Source: Caulobacter sp. UNC279MFTsu5.1 (GTDB lineage Bacteria; Pseudomonadota; Alphaproteobacteria; Caulobacterales; Caulobacteraceae). From it: 45,218 nucleotides of DNA. Within the stretch, counting starts at the first letter, position 1; each line of letters begins with the position of its first letter. The DNA is taken from contig NZ_FORN01000049.1 of assembly GCF_900114015.1 (NCBI RefSeq), positions 1 to 45,218 of the forward strand, read 5' to 3'. The position numbers and the translations under genes were made by a program. Below are positions 15,440 to 23,196 of this stretch, in pieces. Below the pieces are notes generated by a model that saw nothing but the letters and a program-made list of their open reading frames with translations, was not told the origin of the DNA and made no database searches.

Positions 15440-17607
15440 TTCCGTTCCCGATCCACCGCCCCATCGGCCGGCGCCCGCGAGCCGCTCCAGCGCTCGATGG
15501 CGCCCAGGAGCTCCAACGGCGAGATCGGCTTGCCGATGTGGCCGTTCATGCCGGCCTGGGCGCTGGCCTCCACATGTTCGGGCAGGACGTCGGCGCTCAG
15601 CGCGATGATCGGGGTGTCGCGGTTGGCGCTGTCCTGGGCGCGGACGGCGCGGGCGGCGGCGAAGCCGTCGACCTCGGGCATCTGCAGATCCATCAGGATC
15701 AGGTCGAACCGCTCGCAGGCGGTCAGGCGCAGCGCCTCGGACGCGCTGGCGGCTTCGGAGACCTCGTGGCCGACGGCCTGCAACATGGCGCGCACCAGTT
15801 CGCGGTTCACCGCCACGTCGTCGACCACCAGGATCTGGGCGCGGGCGACGGGTCCGGCCCGCTCGGCGCTGACGCCCGTCGGCGCCGGCGCGGCTTCCTG
15901 GGCGTGGATGTCGAAGGCGAAGATCGAGCCGCCGCCCGGCGCGGACTCCATGGTGATGGAGCCGCCCATCAGCTCGACCAGGCCCTTGCAGATCGACAGG
16001 CCCAGACCCGTGCCGCCGTAGCGGCGGCTGTTCGATCCGTCGATCTGGAAGAAGCGCTGGAACAGGCCGTCGCGCTTGTCTTCGGGCACGCCGCAGCCCG
16101 TGTCGCGCACCGATACGCGCAGCACGCCGTCAGCATGGCGCACGCTCAGACGCACCTCGCCGGTCTCGGTGAACTTGATGGCGTTGCTGACCAGGTTGAC
16201 GATCACCTGACGCAGCCGGTTGGCGTCGGCCTCCAGGGCCGCGGGGACGCCGGGGTCGAGGTCGAGCGACAGCGCCAGGCTCTTGGCGCGGGCCTGCTCG
16301 GCGAACAGGGCCATCACATCGTCCAGGAACGGCGCCACGGCGAACGGCTGGGGCGACAGGGCCACGTGGCCGGACTCCAGCTTGGAGAATTCCAGGATGT
16401 CGTTGACCACGGTCAGCAGGGTCATGCCCGCCGTCTTGACCCGCCGAACATAGAGGCCGGCGTCGGGCGGCAGGTCGTGGAGGTCGCTCAACAGGCTTGA
16501 AAAGCCGTTGATCGCCGTGAGCGGCGTGCGGATCTCGTGGCTCATATTGGCCAGGAACTCGGCCTTGGCCTCGGCGGCGGCTTCCGCGCGCAGCTTGGCG
16601 TCCAGCAAGGCGACCTCGCGGGCGCGGGCTTCGGTCACGTCCATCAGGGCGCCGAACAGGGTGGCGGCCTCGCCGTCAGCGCCCAGCTCGACCGCCGCGT
16701 GGCAGACCACGTGGCGCGCCGCGCCGTCCATCCGCCTGAGGCGCGCCTCGAATTCGAAGGGTTCGCCCGTCTTGGCCGCGATCTTCAGGCCGGCCCGCCA
16801 GCGGCGACGGTCGGCGACGTCGAAATGGGCCATCTGGGTTCCCAGGTTGGGGACTCCCGCCGAGGGCTCCCGCCCATAGATCCGGAACACCCCTTCGGAC
16901 CATGTGGTCTCGCCGCTCGCCAGGTCGACGCGCCAGTGACCGACCCCGGCCATGCCCTCGGCCATCAGGGCGATGCGGTGGGCCTCGCGGATCCTGCGGG
17001 CGTCGGCCTCGGCCCGCCCCCGCGCCTCGGCCAGGTCGCGACGCGCCCGGGTCAGGTCGATCTGCAGCGAACGGAAGACGCGGAACACCAGATAGGTGGT
17101 GGCCAGCACCGTGGCGATCCGCCAGGGCTGGTCGCGCTCGACCAGCCGCACGCCCGCCCCCAACTGGACCACGACCATCGAGATCAGCATCGGCGTCAGA
17201 TTGGTCAGCAGCCGCCGGGGCCGGGCGTAGTCGCGCACCAGGATCTCGAACATGACCACGCCGTAGAGGGTAACGCCGAAGGTCTGGGCCGCGCCGATCT
17301 GGAAGAACGTCAGATAGAAGCCGGCCAGGGCGTAGCCGGCGCTTTGCATCCAGGCGAAGAGGTCGGCGGCCCCGTCCGAGGCGCGCGCCTCGGCGACGGC
17401 CAGGGCGGCCATCGCCGCCATCCAGAGAAAGGGCGCGGGATCGTTGGAATAGGGCAGGGTGGCGCAGAAGACGACGGCCGAGAACACCAGCCGCGCGCCC
17501 ATCCCGCCGGTGTCGCGACCCGAGACCCGCAGCAGGTCGCACGCCGCGCCGAGCCGGCGTCGCCAGCGGCCAGCCGCCGGCGCGCCCGTTGAAATCCCCG
17601 CAGCCAT
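15424..17607 (-). CDS. Membrane-bound hybrid sensor histidine kinase
   Basis: About 727 residues. The order is: several hydrophobic segments (residues ~37-180, five or six membrane spans), a short coiled coil (~185-212), a PAS fold (~215-325), HisKA with SHEIRTP (His357), HATPase with N box NLVSNAIKFTETG and G boxes DTGCGVP and GGTGLGLSI, then a C-terminal receiver with the acidic pair VVDD, phospho-acceptor Asp640 in LILMDLQMPEVDG and Lys693. All catalytic residues are intact. The signal and output partner are unknown; no cognate regulator lies beside it. I take ATG 17607 over a GTG nine bases upstream, with AGGG as the ribosome-binding site. Confidence 0.9.
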   Translation of the reverse strand: MAAGISTGAPAAGRWRRRLGAACDLLRVSGRDTGGMGARLVFSAVVFCATLPYSNDPAPFLWMAAMAALAVAEARASDGAADLFAWMQSAGYALAGFYLTFFQIGAAQTFGVTLYGVVMFEILVRDYARPRRLLTNLTPMLISMVVVQLGAGVRLVERDQPWRIATVLATTYLVFRVFRSLQIDLTRARRDLAEARGRAEADARRIREAHRIALMAEGMAGVGHWRVDLASGETTWSEGVFRIYGREPSAGVPNLGTQMAHFDVADRRRWRAGLKIAAKTGEPFEFEARLRRMDGAARHVVCHAAVELGADGEAATLFGALMDVTEARAREVALLDAKLRAEAAAEAKAEFLANMSHEIRTPLTAINGFSSLLSDLHDLPPDAGLYVRRVKTAGMTLLTVVNDILEFSKLESGHVALSPQPFAVAPFLDDVMALFAEQARAKSLALSLDLDPGVPAALEADANRLRQVIVNLVSNAIKFTETGEVRLSVRHADGVLRVSVRDTGCGVPEDKRDGLFQRFFQIDGSNSRRYGGTGLGLSICKGLVELMGGSITMESAPGGGSIFAFDIHAQEAAPAPTGVSAERAGPVARAQILVVDDVAVNRELVRAMLQAVGHEVSEAASASEALRLTACERFDLILMDLQMPEVDGFAAARAVRAQDSANRDTPIIALSADVLPEHVEASAQAGMNGHIGKPISPLELLGAIERWSGSRAPADGAVDRERKIPLS

Positions 17608-17642
17608 TGAACGCACCCTAACCCCGTCAACGGCTTATTTAC

Positions 17643-17670
17643 CGTTCAGGATTGAACGAAAGGTTGAACG
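17643..17670. promoter_or_regulatory. TGAACG repeats upstream of the hybrid kinase gene
   Basis: CGTTCA (17643-17648) and TGAACG (17653-17658) form a perfect palindrome with a GGAT spacer. TTGAACG recurs in direct orientation at 17664-17670, twelve bases after the copy at 17652-17658. A further TTGAACG overlaps the kinase start codon. This may be an operator for the kinase promoter; the binding protein is unknown. Confidence 0.35.
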
Positions 17671-17746
17671 TGGTCGGCGAACGTCGATCGGCCCGGCCCT
17701 GGCCGACGCCCCAGCTTACGGATTCCATCGCGTCCATCCTCATGCC

Positions 17747-17763
17747 TTGAGAACGTTTCTCAA
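17747..17763. promoter_or_regulatory. Fur-like palindrome upstream of sdhC
   Basis: TTGAGAA-CGT-TTCTCAA is a perfect 7-3-7 inverted repeat that contains the TGAGAA-N3-TTCTCA core of classical Fur boxes. It ends 14 bases upstream of the predicted -35 element of the sdh promoter, a position that suits activation rather than repression. Confidence 0.55.
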
Positions 17764-17777
17764 CAAGGGCGGCCGCG

Positions 17778-17804
17778 TTGACACCCCCGGAGTCGCGCTT
17801 AAAA
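17778..17804 (+). promoter_or_regulatory. Probable housekeeping promoter of sdhCDAB
   Basis: TTGACAC (17778-17784), a 12-base spacer and GCTTAAAA (17797-17804) fit the Caulobacter vegetative consensus TTGACgS-N10-14-GCTANAWC, with six of eight matches in the -10. Predicted transcription start is near 17811, leaving a leader of about 33 bases before the sdhC ATG. Confidence 0.55.
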
Positions 17805-17843
17805 GCATCCCGCAACGCACAAAGCCAAAGGTTGGACGCAACC

Positions 17844-18251
17844 ATGACCGACACCCGCGGGGGACTTCCCGACCGCCCCCTGTCGCCGCACCTGCAAGTC
17901 TGGCGCTGGCACATCACCATGGCCTGCTCGATCCTGCACCGCGCCACTGTGTTCGCGCTCTATGTCGGCGTCCTGCTGCTGGCCGGCTGGGCCGTGGCCC
18001 TGGCCTCCGGTCCCGACGCCTACGCCTGCTACACCGGCCTGCTCGGCTCGTTCCTCGGCAAGCTGGTCCTGTTCGGCCTGACGGTCGCCCTGCTCTACAA
18101 CGTCGCCTACACCGTCCGGCAATCCTTCTGGGACATGGGCAAGGGCTTCACCCCCAAGACCGCCGACATGACCGGCGTCGGCGCCATCGCCTTCGCGGTG
18201 GTCGGCGCGATCGTCGTCTGGGTCATCGCCGCCCAAACCGGAGCGCTCTGA
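17844..18251 (+). CDS. sdhC: Succinate dehydrogenase cytochrome b556 subunit
   Basis: 135 residues with the SdhC signature RPLSPHLQVWRWHITMACSILHRATVFAL (quinone-site Ser/Arg and the haem-ligand region) and three transmembrane helices. It anchors complex II to the inner membrane and binds haem b and ubiquinone together with SdhD. The ATG at 17844 follows GGTTGGACGCAACC. It is the first gene of sdhCDAB, with two bases to sdhD. Confidence 0.95.
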   Translation: MTDTRGGLPDRPLSPHLQVWRWHITMACSILHRATVFALYVGVLLLAGWAVALASGPDAYACYTGLLGSFLGKLVLFGLTVALLYNVAYTVRQSFWDMGKGFTPKTADMTGVGAIAFAVVGAIVVWVIAAQTGAL

Positions 18252-18253
18252 TC

Positions 18254-18661
18254 ATGGCTGGTCCTTCGTCCTCCGCCCGCTTCCGCACGCCGATGTCCCG
18301 GGCCCGCGGCCTGGGCGCCTCGCACCACGGCGTCGGCCATTTCGTCACCGAGCGCGTGTCGGGCATAGCCCTGATCCCGCTGGCCCTGTGGGGCCTGTTC
18401 GCCGGCCTGCGGCTGGCGAGCCTGGGCTTCGACGGCGCCGCCGAATGGGTGGCCATCGCGCACAACACCGTCCTGCTCAGCCTGCTGATCGTCGTCGCCC
18501 TGATCCACCTGAAGGGCGCGGTGCAGGTGGTGATCGAGGACTACGTCCCGGACTTCACGACCAAGACCGTGCTGGTCCTCGCCAATCTTTTCGTCTGCGT
18601 CCTCGGCGGCGCTCTTGGGGTCGTGGCGATCCTCAAGGTCGCCTTCACCGGAGCCCTCTGA
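18254..18661 (+). CDS. sdhD: Succinate dehydrogenase hydrophobic membrane anchor subunit
   Basis: 135 residues, three transmembrane helices. The N-terminal RARGLGASHHGVGHFVTERVSGIALIPL carries the conserved Arg/His positions of SdhD, and the later VQVVIEDYV contains the Asp-Tyr near the quinone site. It forms the membrane anchor of complex II with SdhC. The stop codon overlaps the sdhA ATG by one base (TGATG). Confidence 0.94.
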   Translation: MAGPSSSARFRTPMSRARGLGASHHGVGHFVTERVSGIALIPLALWGLFAGLRLASLGFDGAAEWVAIAHNTVLLSLLIVVALIHLKGAVQVVIEDYVPDFTTKTVLVLANLFVCVLGGALGVVAILKVAFTGAL

Positions 18662-20448
18662 TGTCGGCCTACAAGTTCATCGACCACAAGTTCGACGTCG
18701 TCGTCGTCGGCGCCGGCGGCTCGGGCCTGCGCGCCGCGCTCGGCTGCGCCCAGGCCGGGCTGAAGACCGCCTGCGTCACCAAGGTGTTCCCGACCCGCAG
18801 CCACACGGTCGCCGCCCAGGGCGGGATCTCGGCCTCGTTGGGCAACATGGGCCAGGACGACTGGCGCTGGCACATGTTCGACACCGTCAAGGGTTCGGAC
18901 TGGCTGGGCGACCAGGACGCCATCGAATACCTGACCCGCAACGCCCCGGCCGCGGTCTACGAGCTGGAGCACTGGGGCGTGCCGTTCTCGCGCACCGTCG
19001 ACGGCAAGATTTACCAGCGCGCCTTCGGCGGCATGACCAAGAACTTCGGCGAGGGCCCGATCCAGCGCACCTGCGCGGCGGCCGATCGCACCGGTCACGC
19101 CATGCTGCACACGATGTACGGCCAGTCCCTGGCCCACGACACCGAGTTCTTCATCGAGTACTTCGCGCTCGACCTGATCATGGAAGACGGCGTCTGCCGC
19201 GGCGTCACCGCCTGGAAGCTGGACGACGGCACCCTGCACCGGTTCCAGGCCCAGATGGTAATCCTGGCCACCGGCGGCTACGGCCGCGCCTACTTCTCGG
19301 CCACCTCGGCCCACACCTGCACCGGCGACGGCAACGCCATGGCCCTGCGCGCGGGCCTGCCGCTGCAGGACATGGAGTTCGTGCAGTTCCACCCCACCGG
19401 CATCTACGGCGCCGGCTGCCTGATCACCGAGGGCGCCCGCGGCGAGGGCGGCTACCTGACCAACTCGGAGGGCGAGCGCTTCATGGAGCGCTACGCTCCG
19501 TCGGTGAAGGACCTGGCCCCGCGCGACATGGTCAGCCGGGCCATGACCATCGAGATCCGCGAAGGCCGCGGCGTGGGCCCCAACAAGGACCACATCTTCC
19601 TGCACCTGGACCACCTGGACCCGAAGATCCTGCACGAGCGCCTGCCCGGCATCTCCGAGACCGCCAAGGTGTTCGCCGGCGTCGACGTCACCAAGGCCCC
19701 GATCCCGGTGCTGCCGACCGTGCACTACAACATGGGCGGCATCCCGACGAACTATCACGGCGAGGTCGTCACCAAGTCGGGCGACAATCCCGACCAGGTG
19801 ATCCCCGGCCTGATGGCCGTTGGCGAGGCGGCCTGCGTGTCGGTGCACGGCGCCAACCGCCTGGGCTCCAACAGCCTGATCGACCTGGTGGTGTTCGGCC
19901 GCGCCGCGGCCCTGCGCTGCGCCGAGATCCTCAAGCCGATGGCCACCCAGCCGGAGCTGAAGGACAGCATGACCGACGCCCACCTGGCCCGCTTCGACCG
20001 CTTCCGCAACGCCAATGGCGGCACGCCGACGGCGGCCCTGCGCCTGGAAATGCAGAAGGCCATGCAGGAGGACGCCGCGGTGTTCCGCACCGGCGAGAGC
20101 CTGGAAAGCGGCGTCAAGCGCCTGGGCGCGGTCTGGGACAAGGCCAAGGACATCAAGGTCAGCGACCGCGGGCTGGTGTGGAACACCGACCTGATGGAGA
20201 CCCTGGAGTTCGACAACCTGATCGGCCAGGCCGTGGTCACCGTGGCCGGGGCGGTCAACCGCACCGAAAGCCGCGGCGCCCACGCCCGCGAGGACTTCTC
20301 CACGCGCGACGACGCCAACTGGATGAAGCACACCCTGGCCTGGCTCGACCAGGGCACCGGCCAGGTGAAGATCGATTTCCGGCCGGTGCACAGCTACACC
20401 ATGTCGAAAGACATCGACTACATCCCGCCCAAGCAGCGCGTGTACTGA
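18661..20448 (+). CDS. sdhA: Succinate dehydrogenase flavoprotein subunit
   Basis: 595 residues, full length for the family. N-terminal Rossmann motif VVVVGAGGSGLRAALGCAQAG, the covalent FAD attachment histidine in RSHTVAAQGGI, QFHPTGIYGAGCLITEGARGEGG for substrate and proton handling, and NMGGIPTNYHGEV with HGANRLGSNSLIDL near the C-terminus. It oxidises succinate to fumarate on the cytoplasmic face and passes electrons to SdhB. It is embedded in sdhCDAB and overlaps sdhD by one base. Confidence 0.98.
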   Translation: MSAYKFIDHKFDVVVVGAGGSGLRAALGCAQAGLKTACVTKVFPTRSHTVAAQGGISASLGNMGQDDWRWHMFDTVKGSDWLGDQDAIEYLTRNAPAAVYELEHWGVPFSRTVDGKIYQRAFGGMTKNFGEGPIQRTCAAADRTGHAMLHTMYGQSLAHDTEFFIEYFALDLIMEDGVCRGVTAWKLDDGTLHRFQAQMVILATGGYGRAYFSATSAHTCTGDGNAMALRAGLPLQDMEFVQFHPTGIYGAGCLITEGARGEGGYLTNSEGERFMERYAPSVKDLAPRDMVSRAMTIEIREGRGVGPNKDHIFLHLDHLDPKILHERLPGISETAKVFAGVDVTKAPIPVLPTVHYNMGGIPTNYHGEVVTKSGDNPDQVIPGLMAVGEAACVSVHGANRLGSNSLIDLVVFGRAAALRCAEILKPMATQPELKDSMTDAHLARFDRFRNANGGTPTAALRLEMQKAMQEDAAVFRTGESLESGVKRLGAVWDKAKDIKVSDRGLVWNTDLMETLEFDNLIGQAVVTVAGAVNRTESRGAHAREDFSTRDDANWMKHTLAWLDQGTGQVKIDFRPVHSYTMSKDIDYIPPKQRVY

Positions 20449-20459
20449 GGGTACGATCG

Positions 20460-21242
20460 ATGGTTCAGCTCACCCTCCCGAAGAACTCCACCGTCCAGAA
20501 CGGCAAGCACTGGCCCGCCCCGGCCGGCGCCAAGAACACGCGGTCGTTCAAGATCTACCGCTACGATCCGGAAGACGGCCGCAACCCGCGCTGGGACACC
20601 TACGAGGTGGACGTCGACGCCTGCGGCCCGATGGTCCTGGACGCCCTGCTCTATATCAAGAACACGATCGACCCGACGCTGGCCTTCCGCCGCTCGTGCC
20701 GCGAGGGCGTCTGCGGCTCGTGCGCGATGAACATCGGCGGCCGCAACACCCTGGCCTGCACCCACGGCCACGCCGACACGCCCGGCAAGGCCGTGCAGAT
20801 CAGCCCGCTGCCCAGCCAGCCGGTGGTCAAGGACCTGATCCCCGACCTGACGCTGTTCTACGCCCAGTACGCCTCGATCGAGCCCTGGCTGCACACCGTG
20901 ACGCCCGAGCCGCAGACCGAGTGGAAGCAGTCGCCCGAAGACCGCTCCAAGCTGGACGGCCTCTACGAATGCATCCTCTGCGCCTGCTGCTCGACCTCGT
21001 GCCCCAGCTACTGGTGGAACGGCGACAAGTACCTGGGCCCGGCCACCCTGCTGCACGCCTATCGCTGGCTGATCGACAGCCGCGACGAAGCCACGGGCGA
21101 CCGCCTCGACAACCTCGAGGACCCGTTCAAGCTCTATCGCTGCCACACGATCATGAACTGCGCCCAGGTCTGCCCCAAGGGCCTGAACCCGGCCAAGGCG
21201 ATCGCCGAGATCAAGAAGATGCTGGTCGAGCGCGTCGTCTAG
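20460..21242 (+). CDS. sdhB: Succinate dehydrogenase iron-sulphur subunit
   Basis: 260 residues with the [2Fe-2S] ligands in SCREGVCGSCAMNIGG and CTH, then CILCACCSTSCPSYWW and CHTIMNCAQVCPKGLNPAKA for the [4Fe-4S] and [3Fe-4S] clusters. It transfers electrons from FAD to ubiquinone. It starts eleven bases after sdhA and is the last gene of the operon. A hairpin follows 14 bases beyond the stop codon. Confidence 0.98.
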   Translation: MVQLTLPKNSTVQNGKHWPAPAGAKNTRSFKIYRYDPEDGRNPRWDTYEVDVDACGPMVLDALLYIKNTIDPTLAFRRSCREGVCGSCAMNIGGRNTLACTHGHADTPGKAVQISPLPSQPVVKDLIPDLTLFYAQYASIEPWLHTVTPEPQTEWKQSPEDRSKLDGLYECILCACCSTSCPSYWWNGDKYLGPATLLHAYRWLIDSRDEATGDRLDNLEDPFKLYRCHTIMNCAQVCPKGLNPAKAIAEIKKMLVERVV

Positions 21243-21256
21243 GACGACGCGCTCTC

Positions 21257-21287
21257 GCCTCGTCCTTCGACGGGCTCGGGACGAGGC
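21257..21287 (+). terminator. Hairpin downstream of sdhB (repeat-like)
   Basis: A perfect 9-bp stem GCCTCGTCC (21257-21265) with GGACGAGGC (21279-21287) around a 13-base loop TTCGACGGGCTCG. There is no T-run beyond a TGTT, so it may act as an mRNA-stabilising or factor-assisted terminator structure. The sequence resembles dispersed CGTCCTTCGAC-type intergenic repeats common in this class. Confidence 0.5.
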
Positions 21288-21360
21288 CTGTTCCATCGCC
21301 GTAGAAGTCCGGCCCGCCCTGCGCTAGGGACCGGTCTTCGAGCCCAAGGCCGATCGGCTT

Positions 21361-21396
21361 GCAAAAAGGTGACGCGGTCGTCATCTTTGCTCGAAC
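21361..21396 (+). promoter_or_regulatory. Promoter with overlapping palindromic operator before the ferredoxin reductase gene
   Basis: TGACG-CGGT-CGTCA (21370-21383) is an inverted repeat with a 4-base spacer. GTGACGC within it fits a -35, and GCTCGAAC at 21389-21396 matches the Caulobacter -10 GCTANAWC in seven of eight positions with a suitable spacer. The operator therefore overlaps the promoter, as expected for a repressor site. A near-identical palindrome, also preceded by GCAAA, lies at 37480-37493. Confidence 0.5.
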
Positions 21397-21405
21397 GGGA
21401 GGACG

Positions 21406-22656
21406 ATGGCGTTGAGTGAAGCAGGCACGGGCGATCTGAACAGCCGCGTCGTCATCGTCGGGGCCGGTCATGCCGGCGGTTCGGCGGCGGCGTTCCTTCG
21501 CCAGTATGGCCACACCGGCCCGATCGTGCTGATCGGCGACGAGCCCCTGCTGCCCTATCAGCGCCCGCCGCTCAGCAAGGCCTGGCTGAAGGGCGAGGCC
21601 GACGCCGACAGCCTGCAGCTCAAGCCCAGCAGCTGGTACGAGGAGGCCGGCGTCTCCCTGCGCCTGGGCGGCGTGGCGACCTCGATCAATCGCGGCGCCA
21701 AGACCGTGACCCTGGCCTCGGGCGAAACCCTGCCCTACGACTACCTGATCCTGGCCACCGGGGCCCGGGCCCGGGCCTTGCCGATCCCCGGCGCCGACCT
21801 GGCCGGCGTCCTGGCGCTGCGCACGGCGGCCGACGCCGAGGCCCTGAAGAGCGCCCTGGGTCCCGGCAAGCGGCTGGCGGTGGTCGGCGGCGGCTATGTG
21901 GGGCTGGAGGCGGCGGCCTCGGCCATGGCCCTGGGCGGCCAGGCCACGATCATCGAGCGGGAGCCGCGCGTCCTGGCCCGGGTGGCCTGCGAGACCCTGT
22001 CGCGCTTCTTCCAGGACTATCACGGCGCGCGCGGCGTGAGCTTCGTGCTCGACGCCAACGTGGCCGGCTTCGACGGCGAGGACGGCCATGTGACCGGCGT
22101 GCGGCTGGCCGACGGCTCGGTGATCGCCTGCGACGTCGCCCTGGTCGGGGTCGGGGCGATCCCCAACGAGGAGCTGGCCCGCGACGCGGGGCTGGACTGC
22201 ACCAACGGCGTGGTGGTCGACATCGAGGCGCGCACGGCCGACCCGTTCGTGTTCGCCATCGGCGACCTGACCCACCGGCCGCTGCCGACCTACGATCGCC
22301 AGTTCCGCCTGGAAAGCGTGCCCAACGCCCTAGAGCAGGCCAAGCAGGCCGCCGCCGCCATCGCCGGCCGGCCGATGCCGCCGCACGAGATCCCGTGGTT
22401 CTGGTCCGACCAGTACGACCTGAAACTGCAGATCGCCGGCCTGCCGTTCGACGCCGACCGCCAGGTGGTGCGGGGCGACGTGGCCGCCGCCCGGTTCGCC
22501 GTCTTCCACCTGAAGGGCGACCTGGTCCAGGCCGTCGAGGCCGTCAACGCCCCGCCCGAATTCATGGCCGGCAAGCAGCTGATCGCCAGGCGCACGCCGG
22601 TCAGCGTCGAGAAGCTGGCGGATCCGACGATTTCCATGAAGGAAGTAGCGGCGTAA
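21406..22656 (+). CDS. FAD-dependent ferredoxin/rubredoxin-type reductase
   Basis: A 416-residue pyridine nucleotide-disulphide oxidoreductase of the ferredoxin reductase class (ThcD/CamA-like). FAD motif VVIVGAGHAGGSAAAFLRQ, the signature PYQRPPLSKAWL, the ATG motif LILATGARARALP, NAD(P)H motif LAVVGGGYVGLEAAASA and the second FAD motif VFAIGDLTH. It lacks the redox disulphide of the wider superfamily. It passes electrons from NAD(P)H to a small [2Fe-2S] ferredoxin, most simply the one encoded 45 bases downstream. The start ATG has GGGAGGACG as its ribosome-binding site. No cytochrome P450 gene is in the window, so the terminal acceptor is elsewhere or is the di-iron protein discussed in the findings. 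Confidence 0.9.
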   Translation: MALSEAGTGDLNSRVVIVGAGHAGGSAAAFLRQYGHTGPIVLIGDEPLLPYQRPPLSKAWLKGEADADSLQLKPSSWYEEAGVSLRLGGVATSINRGAKTVTLASGETLPYDYLILATGARARALPIPGADLAGVLALRTAADAEALKSALGPGKRLAVVGGGYVGLEAAASAMALGGQATIIEREPRVLARVACETLSRFFQDYHGARGVSFVLDANVAGFDGEDGHVTGVRLADGSVIACDVALVGVGAIPNEELARDAGLDCTNGVVVDIEARTADPFVFAIGDLTHRPLPTYDRQFRLESVPNALEQAKQAAAAIAGRPMPPHEIPWFWSDQYDLKLQIAGLPFDADRQVVRGDVAAARFAVFHLKGDLVQAVEAVNAPPEFMAGKQLIARRTPVSVEKLADPTISMKEVAA

Positions 22657-22701
22657 AACGACCGTTCAAAAATACGACAGGCAAACCAGTCCAGGGGACC
22701 C

Positions 22702-23022
22702 ATGGCCAAGATCACCTATATCGAGCACGACGGCGAAGAACACGTCATCGACGTCAAGCCGGGCCTGACGGTCATGGAAGGCGCGGTGAAGAACAACGTG
22801 CCGGGCATCGACGCCGACTGCGGCGGGGCCTGCGCCTGCGCCACCTGCCATGTCTATGTGGACGACGCCTGGCTTTCCAAGACGGGCGACAAGTCGGCCA
22901 TGGAAGAGTCGATGCTGGACTTCGCCGAGAACGTCGAGCCCAACAGCCGCCTGTCGTGCCAGATCAAGGTCAGCGACGCCCTGGACGGGCTGGTGGTGCG
23001 GCTGCCGGAAAGCCAGCACTGA
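22702..23022 (+). CDS. [2Fe-2S] ferredoxin (adrenodoxin type)
   Basis: 106 residues with the cluster ligands CGGACACATC (C-X5-C-X2-C) and the fourth cysteine in SRLSCQIKV, plus the acidic patch MEESMLDFAENVEPNSR typical of adrenodoxin/FdVI-type ferredoxins. It is an electron carrier paired with the reductase upstream; such ferredoxins serve P450s, other oxygenases or Fe-S assembly. A strong terminator begins about 70 bases downstream. Confidence 0.95.
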   Translation: MAKITYIEHDGEEHVIDVKPGLTVMEGAVKNNVPGIDADCGGACACATCHVYVDDAWLSKTGDKSAMEESMLDFAENVEPNSRLSCQIKVSDALDGLVVRLPESQH

Positions 23023-23030
23023 TCCTGTTT

Positions 23031-23193
23031 CCCTCTCCCCTTGCGGGAGAGGATGGCCCCACGGAGTGGGGTCGGGCGAGGGGTTGAAGACCAGAAACGC
23101 CGCGACCAGCCTTTCCGCTGTCGCGGCGTTTTGCGTTTGTACGACCCCTCATCCGTCAGCTTCGCTGACACCTTCTCCCGCAAGGGGAGAAGG
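23031..23193. repeat. Paired inverted palindromic repeats flanking a terminator (ferredoxin-divL gap)
   Basis: CCTCTCCC/GGGAGAGG (23032-23052) and CCTTCTCCC/GGGAGAAGG (23171-23193) are inverted copies of one palindrome. Next to the second is CCGTCAGCTTCGCTGACACC, itself a hairpin, which matches the inverted core of the repeat at 4603-4716. The pair resembles BIME/REP-style doublets. The right copy ends directly at the divL stop codon. Confidence 0.7.
23095..23138 (+). terminator. Rho-independent terminator of the ferredoxin gene
   Basis: A perfect 12-bp stem AAACGCCGCGAC (23095-23106) with GTCGCGGCGTTT (23120-23131), extended inwards by AGC/GCT, followed by TTGCGTTTGT. It lies between the two repeat palindromes. 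The symmetric A and T ends could also serve divL on the other strand. Confidence 0.8.
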
Positions 23194-23196
23194 AAA

